Of a DNA stretch of 64,000 nucleotides, positions 22,101 through 28,595 are shown piece after piece. Each line of letters starts with the position of its first letter. Position 1 is the first letter of the stretch. This DNA comes from Nitrospinaceae bacterium (GTDB lineage Bacteria > Nitrospinota > Nitrospinia > Nitrospinales > VA-1): NCBI GenBank assembly GCA_029261595.1, contig JAJDAZ010000039.1, positions 85,861-149,860 of the forward strand, given 5' to 3'. The notes below the pieces were generated by a model that worked only from the letters and a program-made list of their open reading frames with translations, searched no databases and was not told where the DNA came from. Made by a program: the position numbers and the translations under genes.

Positions 22101-23068
22101 GACCCTGCAACCCTAGTAATTTGGTCCAGGAACTCCTGCCTGATTTTTGATTTCTTGTCTGGGAATAATATGGCGGCATCCCATTGGAGGTTTTTTTCAT
22201 TACTCAATAGGTTGAACATTGTTTTAAATTTATCTGCTGGCAGAGTGCCCTGCGGAGATTCAATAGATATCTTTAAAAGGCCCGTTGGATTAATAAATTC
22301 TGATTTTGAATTAAAAAATCCAGGTAATGCTTCACGGGCATCGGATAATTGTTGAATATTACGTCCTCGTTTATTCTGAGATGGCAGGAAAAACTTTTCA
22401 TATGCGGCTTCCAGCTGTTGTATCTCGGCAATCAACTCAACCCTCTTTAGAGCGAGATAATCTTCTTTGGCAGTTGTGTTAGTTTTGATAAATTTATCAA
22501 CCCCACGATTAGCTCCGGTCCTGAAGGCACTCTGAATTTTCTTCCAGGCCTTTTGGGATTCATCATAATTTTTATTAAAAAAGATATCCCTCTCGCGTTT
22601 GAAAACTTTTAATTCTTCTTTAATATTTCTCACATCGATTTCAATTTGCACGGGCAGATTTGAATAATCCCGGTCCTCATACAAGCCTAAAATAGCGTTC
22701 ACTCGACCCGCGTTTTCATCTTTGAAATTATAATTTTTTATGTGGCCAAACGAATACCCTTCGCAGGAGCGAATATTCCAAGTGTCTGGCTCTTTTTTGC
22801 AGAGTTCTATTGAATACTTTGGCGGGTTTCCATCTGATTCGGCTTTAATTTCTTTCATTCTGGTTTCTTCAAGCCCGTTTCGTAATTGAATCAGAATGGG
22901 CTTCGCCCCAATGGCCATCACGGTCAACTGCTCGGTTTGAACCTCCTCATGATTCGCCAGGGGGCCTTTATAGACATCCACATCCACCGTCAAAGCGGCG
23001 CAACCGGTGAGCCCCATCAAGAGTAACAGCGACAAAGTTAGCTTTCCAAATTCAGAATTTATGTTCAT
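19178..23068 (-). CDS. Very large lipoprotein of unknown function
   Basis: 1296 aa; LLLLMGLTGCAALTV lipobox; extended coiled-coil/charged regions, Lys/Pro/Glu low-complexity linker, and a C-terminal GGGNTNYVVAKDDLGNWYVKNYSADPKDIIKSAKNLAMFGMGPG block. Confidence 0.8.
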   Translation of the reverse strand: MNINSEFGKLTLSLLLLMGLTGCAALTVDVDVYKGPLANHEEVQTEQLTVMAIGAKPILIQLRNGLEETRMKEIKAESDGNPPKYSIELCKKEPDTWNIRSCEGYSFGHIKNYNFKDENAGRVNAILGLYEDRDYSNLPVQIEIDVRNIKEELKVFKRERDIFFNKNYDESQKAWKKIQSAFRTGANRGVDKFIKTNTTAKEDYLALKRVELIAEIQQLEAAYEKFFLPSQNKRGRNIQQLSDAREALPGFFNSKSEFINPTGLLKISIESPQGTLPADKFKTMFNLLSNEKNLQWDAAILFPDKKSKIRQEFLDQITRVAGSNEKTENSVKRLKVLFEGLETNLKKYPKLKKYWGEAGYLVVLLKKLTGKPLSGILESKLDTIWMDSNLLTSKLSDPLSRGRWEDGLETQIETYLKNRNKGTGTDEEIKQNLKDLHIGLAHFAEKILFLANYGILLNPYPDNYQLSFAGLDASPVNDLDSYVMVLQAVGNSILFQIDELAVRNEHTAKKKDQWAKRERRAVSALLTKRSYDVVEELIASLEVEKNAAGNVILKEAEWKALKKTIDKAKKAHEKARNGLAEAEKEQKDADTEKTKFESILNATKDPTKNPTKENPGGQKIVLDNILSKTPVQNPTNLNALLDLLTTSMSKGSPTTKGMSKLSIEQIKLLHDFFKDDVPKDAIKEKSGDRKTIYNSIIDYLKTELANAKKGLADADEVVKNAKKAESTAKTNVGKEEDALTDKIAEERTKRENASWFVKKHRIAILDRINNRESKNDPKMVKIVISEILVEELAKVSEKEKNSAAGKIGGKAVVPAKTTTPQAKAKSKATPPDQGSILVSKVTPSVGKPSSEDKPAKKTDDAEKDDDAKAEAPGKNGDPKNKPKDPEKEKPLTDNEKLISANAYLTTRLGDMDFPFKEPEFLEGMEAKEVLDQLIASLRYEHINAVRAGGEKSATAKQIADALKLAYEQRGGMSFIRPAFSYLRNSFPSTSLQADASIEWKNMLLENTVKSLPFADTDWFKDSKTKNRLRINQEIDKQYWQNINRVKLTGGGNTNYVVAKDDLGNWYVKNYSADPKDIIKSAKNLAMFGMGPGLGTNLLSDIPDTGGSVPGTTGLGDQADGAAQQVQGQQAMTPRTPLERQYVKSKKKYDDQSKDALKEIKLIMASLKSDIENSWDKNKEVDSDAMEKIKTTLGTASDTQLKEVEKKAGEDEIPIGEEINKTLKAIKYFKKDLESRINQLNETEETKKANLEKAKKFAISDFKSTISGPLNKFLDKRQKTVENFETAVLFIGESVSP

Positions 23069-23095
23069 AGCTTCAGCGTCCGTTTTTAGTAGGTA

Positions 23096-23728
23096 TTATT
23101 CAGTGATGTCTTTTTTGAGTTCGCCCAGCGTGTCTTTCTCATTCTTGACGTTTAACAAGGCTTCAAAGAGAAGTTTATTTAGCCTGGAATTATTTTGGTC
23201 CTGCTGGGCTTGAGATACTGACCCTAAAGCGCCGTCAATGGCGTCGAAATAGGCTTCCGGGCTGGAACCCATGACGATCACCAGACGATGGTCCTTGGGT
23301 GCTTCACGAAACCCTTCCGGGCCAAACTGGACCAAGCGTCGCCCCGTCTGAATCGCGGACAATTGATCTTCTTCACCGTGGGTGATTTTTGTCAGCCCGG
23401 TTTCTTTGTCGGTGGATATCTGGGAATTTAGAGAATCAATCAAACCGGCGGGAACCCAGCCGGACCCAAACCTCATTCGACTGATGGCGCTGGCCTGACC
23501 GCGGACGGTGACTCGATAAATGGTGGGAGGGATCTGGTCTTGAGGGTCAAAAACACCCAGGTAGTACACCTGCTCCAAACTGTTCGAAGGCGTCATGCCG
23601 GTCACGGTGGTGACTCCCAGAGTGCCTCCGATGATTCCCTCGGTAGAGCATCCTTGCATAAAAAAAGATACTCCAAAAAATAAACAGAAAAGAACCAATC
23701 GCCTTTTAGCCAATAGCAGTCGCTTCAT
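23096..23728 (-). CDS. Lipoprotein of unknown function, cotranscribed with the 1296-aa lipoprotein
   Basis: From MKRLLLAKRRLVLFCLFFGVSFFMQGCSTEG (probable lipobox Cys); AAGGGAG upstream; 27-bp gap to the next gene. Track start at 23848 is probably too far upstream. Confidence 0.75.
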   Translation of the reverse strand: MKRLLLAKRRLVLFCLFFGVSFFMQGCSTEGIIGGTLGVTTVTGMTPSNSLEQVYYLGVFDPQDQIPPTIYRVTVRGQASAISRMRFGSGWVPAGLIDSLNSQISTDKETGLTKITHGEEDQLSAIQTGRRLVQFGPEGFREAPKDHRLVIVMGSSPEAYFDAIDGALGSVSQAQQDQNNSRLNKLLFEALLNVKNEKDTLGELKKDITE

Positions 23729-23790
23729 TGGAACTCCCTTCGTGAAACCAGCGTTAATGAGAGAGACGAGTTTTAATTCTATATGGATGG

Positions 23791-23806
23791 CCGAACTATA
23801 GTTCGG
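23791..23806. promoter_or_regulatory. Perfect 16-bp palindrome, candidate operator
   Basis: CCGAACTATAGTTCGG equals its own reverse complement; 62 bp upstream of the 23728 start codon. Confidence 0.55.
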
Positions 23807-24032
23807 AAATTCAAAATTTTCAAGACAAAATATCGCCGAATCGGACAACTCCTTTAAATACGATAAGTTTCCGATTTCGGAATTCTTTTGTTGTTACAAC
23901 TCATTGAAATTTTAACCATATTACTTTTTTTTGCCTAAACAGGCTTTAATTGATTCCGTTAAAGATAAGATTTATTGATATTGTTGGAGGGATATAGGGA
24001 AATGGGAATTTAATATTGGGTAAGCAAAAAAA

Positions 24033-25409
24033 TTAATTGCTCAATTGTTCAATCAAATCTTCAGCAGGGTAGGTGATGATTTCCGACAAGGTGGGGTGGT
24101 AGTGCGGGATCTTTACGAGGTCGTGAACGGTTCCGTTAAAGTGCATGAGGGTGATGAGTTGATGGATCAACTCTCCGGCTTCGGGGCCGACAATATGGGC
24201 GCCGATGACTTCGCCCGTTTTTGGGTGGCACAATAGTTTGACATGGCCGTCAGTTTCTCCCAGACAAATGGATTTTCCATGATCGTTAAAGGGATAGGAT
24301 GCCGTGAGGTAGGGAATGTTCCGCGCCTGACATTCTTTTTCGCTGAGTCCCACGCTGGCCACTGCCGGGTCGGTGAACACCACGCTGGTTTTTAATCGAT
24401 CATCCATTTGACGGGGCGGCTGGTCGGGGTGGACGGCGTTGTATGCCGCGATCTCGCCCTGCTCGATGGCGATATGGACGATCTCGTGCAAGCCGTTCAC
24501 GTCGCCGACCGCAAAAATATGCGGTTGCCCGGTGCGCATTTCGGAATTTACCACGATGCGTCCCATGTGGGTTTCGACTCCCGCTGATTCCAGATTGAGC
24601 CCGTTGGTGTTGGGGCGGCGTCCCAATGCTTGCAGGATGTGCTCGGCGCGGACGGTTTTTTCCTGATCCTCATGAACGAATCGAAGAACACGTTCATTAC
24701 CCGCTTTGGCAACATTAAAAATTTTTGTGCCAGTATAGACATCCATGCCTTCTTCTCGGAACCTGTCTTCGACAACGCGCGCCAGGTCTTCGTCTCCGCT
24801 GGATAATATCTGTTGACTGCGTTGGATGAGGCTGACCTTGACTCCGATGCGCGAGAAAAACTGCGCCAGCTCGACCGCGACCGGGCCGGCCCCGAGAACG
24901 ATCAACGATTTTGGAGCCTCCCGCATTTCAAGAGCGTCGTCGCTGGTGAGGTATCCAGATTCTTCAAGGCCGGGCACGGGAAATTCCGAGATTTTTGAAC
25001 CGGTCGCGATGATGAAATTTTTTGCGTTAAGGGTTTGGTTTCCGACCTGGATTTCGTGCGGCGAAAGAAAGGTCGCAAAATCTTCAAAGAGAGTGAAACC
25101 GGGGTCCTGCAACTGTTCGACACGGTATTGGGTGAATTCGCCAATGATGCGGTTTTTGCGGTCGTTGATGGCGGCAAGATCCGCCTTTGCCTCAACGGGC
25201 AATAGACCGAATTCCTGCGACCGGCGTTGGAGCGCCATCAGATCAGACGAGCGGAGGATGGTCTTGGTGGGCATGCATCCTTTCAGAATGCACAAACCGC
25301 CCAGCGGACCGTGGTCCACGATGGCGACTTTCGCCTTGGCTTCCTGAGCGGTCCGGGCCGCCGCATAGCCTGCGGACCCTCCCCCGATTATGATGACATC
25401 AAAGTCCAT
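24033..25409 (-). CDS. Dihydrolipoyl dehydrogenase-family pyridine nucleotide-disulfide oxidoreductase
   Basis: DVIIIGGGSAGYAAARTA; redox pair GGLCILKGCMPTK; second GxGxxA loop; C-terminal HYHPTLSEII retains the catalytic His. Confidence 0.88.
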   Translation of the reverse strand: MDFDVIIIGGGSAGYAAARTAQEAKAKVAIVDHGPLGGLCILKGCMPTKTILRSSDLMALQRRSQEFGLLPVEAKADLAAINDRKNRIIGEFTQYRVEQLQDPGFTLFEDFATFLSPHEIQVGNQTLNAKNFIIATGSKISEFPVPGLEESGYLTSDDALEMREAPKSLIVLGAGPVAVELAQFFSRIGVKVSLIQRSQQILSSGDEDLARVVEDRFREEGMDVYTGTKIFNVAKAGNERVLRFVHEDQEKTVRAEHILQALGRRPNTNGLNLESAGVETHMGRIVVNSEMRTGQPHIFAVGDVNGLHEIVHIAIEQGEIAAYNAVHPDQPPRQMDDRLKTSVVFTDPAVASVGLSEKECQARNIPYLTASYPFNDHGKSICLGETDGHVKLLCHPKTGEVIGAHIVGPEAGELIHQLITLMHFNGTVHDLVKIPHYHPTLSEIITYPAEDLIEQLSN

Positions 25410-25445
25410 CGGTTTCCCTTTTGGTTGTCGTGCGGGGCGATAATG

Positions 25446-25976
25446 TTAGAGGGTCTGGCACTCTTCTTCCGTCAGGGTAAATTCCCGACAGCATTCCTGA
25501 AGCAGGTCGATGGCGTTTTTCCCCATGAATTCATCTCCCGTCTGCTGGAAAAATTTCCGCGCGGCGATCAAGTGGTGAATGGTTTCTTTGCCCTTTTTTA
25601 GCGAGTAATACAGCATCGCCAGATTGCTGTGGGCTTTGGCAAACTCGGGGTTGATCCGAATCGCTTCCTTATAATGAAGAAAGGCTTCGTCAATTTCACC
25701 GATCAGATTGCTGACCACCGCGAGACTGTAATGCACCATCGGGGATTCCGGTTTCAGACGCAACGCTTCACGAAAACATTTGGCGGCTTCAAGGTTCATG
25801 CGCAGTTTGCCGTAGCGGATTCCCAGATTAAATTGGGCCATGAAATGGTCGGGATCAATTTTTATTGCTTCTTTGTAAGATTCCATGGCGCCGGCATCGT
25901 CTTTGATGCGACCGGCGGTCAATCCATCCTGAAACCATTGTTCGGCGGTTTTTGCTGATGAGGATTCTGATGACAT
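25446..25976 (-). CDS. TPR-repeat protein
   Basis: Repeats such as AMESYKEAIKIDPDHFMAQFNLGIRYGKL and AFLHYKEAIRINPEFAKAHSNLAMLYYSL. Confidence 0.88.
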   Translation of the reverse strand: MSSESSSAKTAEQWFQDGLTAGRIKDDAGAMESYKEAIKIDPDHFMAQFNLGIRYGKLRMNLEAAKCFREALRLKPESPMVHYSLAVVSNLIGEIDEAFLHYKEAIRINPEFAKAHSNLAMLYYSLKKGKETIHHLIAARKFFQQTGDEFMGKNAIDLLQECCREFTLTEEECQTL

Positions 25977-26265
25977 GCTTTTCCCTTATTTTTTCGGTTT
26001 AAAAAGGATTCACGGAACCTCAAAAATTCCAATATTTTTGGAGGCTCGGTTGAGAGAGTCAAAACTTGGAAACGGATTGCGATCTATGCTACCTTATCGG
26101 GACGCTAAATTTCAACATCCCAGCCCATAAAAGGGAAAATTATTTATTGGGTCTGGATACCCGGTACACCGTTGTTTTTATAGGATGGGAGAATTCCTGT
26201 TCGGTCGCAGGTTTTTTGACTTGCGATTTTGAATCAAATATTTCAAGGGAGAGCAAAATCAAGTC

Positions 26266-26538
26266 ATGGCAGTGGAAAAAGGATCTGAGGAAGAACGGTT
26301 GCTGTTAGGCAAATGGATAAAAACAGGGCAGGGGCTCATCGTGGCAGGATCGGCGATGGGAGATTCCTATCTGGACCCCAATATAGTGAGGCCCGCAGAC
26401 GTCGAAGAAAAATCGCAGTATTATGTGAAGTTCGACCACGAAGTCGTTGAAAAACTGCCGCACCTGAAGGGCCGGTTCCGCTGGGACCTGGAAAAATATT
26501 ACCGGGAGCGGTTTGGTCCCTATCTACCGAAAGATTGA
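26266..26538 (+). CDS. Hypothetical protein upstream of the Rieske-like gene
   Basis: 90-aa ORF with TFRWDLEKYY-like compact tail, 9 bp before the next ORF. Confidence 0.55.
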   Translation: MAVEKGSEEERLLLGKWIKTGQGLIVAGSAMGDSYLDPNIVRPADVEEKSQYYVKFDHEVVEKLPHLKGRFRWDLEKYYRERFGPYLPKD

Positions 26539-26547
26539 ATTGACGCC

Positions 26548-26871
26548 ATGTCTTTAGTAAAAATTTCTGAATTATCCGATGCGCCCCCGGCAGAAACCGG
26601 CAAAACGATTCATCTGGAACACCCTTGGACCAAGATAGAATATGATCTCGCCTTGTTCCAGGCAGAAGGAAAATATTATGTGGTCACCGATAAATGCACC
26701 AAGTGCGGCGGCAGTCTGGGAAGGGGAAAACTTCGGGGGCTGTTCGCCATCTGTTCAACTCAGGAATGTCTGTGGAGTGTCAAAAGAGGCTATTGCAAAT
26801 TCGACCGCAGTTCCATCCTGCCAACGTATAAAGTCGTTGAACAAGAGGACGGTTTGTTCATCAACATCTGA
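26548..26871 (+). CDS. Rieske-fold-like small protein with atypical (Cys-rich) ligand pattern
   Basis: VTDKCTKCGGSLGRGKLRGLFAICSTQECLWSVKRGYCKF aligns by eye to Rieske VxDxCPHxGxxLxxGxLxGxxIxCPxHxWxF but without the His residues. Confidence 0.65.
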   Translation: MSLVKISELSDAPPAETGKTIHLEHPWTKIEYDLALFQAEGKYYVVTDKCTKCGGSLGRGKLRGLFAICSTQECLWSVKRGYCKFDRSSILPTYKVVEQEDGLFINI

Positions 26872-27010
26872 ACCCCCGCGGTCCGGTGGACCCAGTACAA
26901 ACGAGCGATGGGTTTATGGCCGACCAAATTTTATTACCTGTCATTGCGAGCCTCGCGTAGCGCCGGGCCCAAGCTTCCTTCGTACCTAGTGGGGTGTTGC
27001 GGGAGTGGGG

Positions 27011-28450
27011 TCATCGCCGCCAGTCATGAAATTTTTTCACCAGGTTGAGCAGACCTTCCGGCGCGTGCGCTTTTTTCCAGATACCGGCGGCGAATTTATT
27101 GGCTTCAGCCATTGTTGGATAAATGTGGATGGTTCCCAGAATCTTGTTCAGCCCCAGCCCGTGCTTCATGGCGGAAACATATTCCGCGATCAGGTCGCCT
27201 GCGTGATACCCTAGAATCGTGACCCCTAAAATTTTGTCCTTGCCCGGCACCGTGAGTACTTTGACGACGCCGTGATCCTCGCTGTCGGCGATGGCGCGGT
27301 CCAGGTCGTCGATTTCGTAACGCGTGACCTCATAAGGAATGCCTTTTTCTTTCGCCGCTTTTTCATTGAGGCCCACCTGGGCGACTTCCGGATCGGTGAA
27401 GGTGCACCAGGGGATGACGCTGTAATCGACCTTGAATTTTTTTAACGGGCTGAACAGGGCGTTGACCGCACAATACCAGGCCTGATGGGCGGCTGTGTGG
27501 GTGAACTGGTACGGCCCCGCCACATCGCCGCAGGCATAAATGTTTTTGTGCGTCGTGGTCCGGAGGTAATCATCCACTTCGATCGTTCCCTGTTTGGTGA
27601 GCTTGACCCCTATGTCTTCCAGCCCGAATCCTTTGGTGTTGGGGGCTCGTCCGGTGGCGATCAGGATTTTGTCAAACTCAATCCGTTCAGTACTGCCATT
27701 TTTTTCTATCAGGACATATTGTTTGCCGTCTTCGACGATGACTTCTTTAAAAGTCGAGTTGACGCTCACATCAACCCCTTCCTCGGTGAACCGTTTGCGG
27801 ATGGCCTGAGCGATTTCGTCGTCCTCCTTCTTCATGATTTCCGGTCCCCTCTGGATCTGGGTCACCTTACTGCCCAGACGGGCGAAGCACTGAACGAGTT
27901 CCGAGCCGATGGGTCCTCCGCCCGCGACCACCAATCGTTTGGGCAACTCCCTAAGCTCCCAGATATTGTCCGAAGTCAAGTAAGGCACTTTATCCAGTCC
28001 CGGAATGTTCGGGACGGCGGGCCGGGCTCCGGTGGCGATGATGATATTGTTGGTGGTCAGGGTTTTACCGTTCACGCTCACTTCATGCGGGGAAAGGATT
28101 TTTGCCTCCCCAGTAAAACAGTCGACGCCGAGGTTCGAGTATCGTTCGACGCTGTCGTGCGGCTCCACTTTCTTGATGACGTTCTGCACCCGATCCATGA
28201 CTTCGGCAAAGTCGAACGTGGCTTCGGCGGATTTTATTCCATAATCTTTGTGCCGCTTGATATAAGAAAGGATTTTCGCGGTTCTTATCAGCGCCTTACT
28301 CGGAACACAACCGGTATTGAGGCAGTCCCCGCCCATCTTGTGCTTTTCGATCAGGGCGACTTTGGCTTTCACCGCAGACGCAATATAAGAAGAGACAAGG
28401 CCTGCTGACCCGGCACCGATAACAATCATATTAAAATCTTTTTTAGCCAT
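27011..28450 (-). CDS. FAD-dependent disulfide oxidoreductase (Lpd/MerA-like), substrate unknown
   Basis: MIVIGAGSAGLVSSYIAS; GGDCLNTGCVPSKAL; IHIYPTMAEANKFAAG C-terminus. Confidence 0.88.
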   Translation of the reverse strand: MAKKDFNMIVIGAGSAGLVSSYIASAVKAKVALIEKHKMGGDCLNTGCVPSKALIRTAKILSYIKRHKDYGIKSAEATFDFAEVMDRVQNVIKKVEPHDSVERYSNLGVDCFTGEAKILSPHEVSVNGKTLTTNNIIIATGARPAVPNIPGLDKVPYLTSDNIWELRELPKRLVVAGGGPIGSELVQCFARLGSKVTQIQRGPEIMKKEDDEIAQAIRKRFTEEGVDVSVNSTFKEVIVEDGKQYVLIEKNGSTERIEFDKILIATGRAPNTKGFGLEDIGVKLTKQGTIEVDDYLRTTTHKNIYACGDVAGPYQFTHTAAHQAWYCAVNALFSPLKKFKVDYSVIPWCTFTDPEVAQVGLNEKAAKEKGIPYEVTRYEIDDLDRAIADSEDHGVVKVLTVPGKDKILGVTILGYHAGDLIAEYVSAMKHGLGLNKILGTIHIYPTMAEANKFAAGIWKKAHAPEGLLNLVKKFHDWRR

Positions 28451-28595
28451 TTCAGGTCACCCGGAAAAATTAATGTTTTGGGTTTGTCGTCAAAAGATCA
28501 AATTCATTACAGAAACTATTTTTTCTATAGAAGGACAAAAATTTTATCAGAAAAAGGGCGGGCCGGGCGGGAGTTTAAAGAGGATAGTTTTGGGT

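Noticed and set aside
26066-26308. 80-aa ORF before the Rieske-like pair
   Set aside because: Overlaps the better-supported 26266..26538 ORF and has non-coding-like composition.
27485-28408. 307-aa plus-strand ORF opposite the disulfide oxidoreductase
   Set aside because: Antisense shadow of a conserved enzyme gene; no recognisable protein features.
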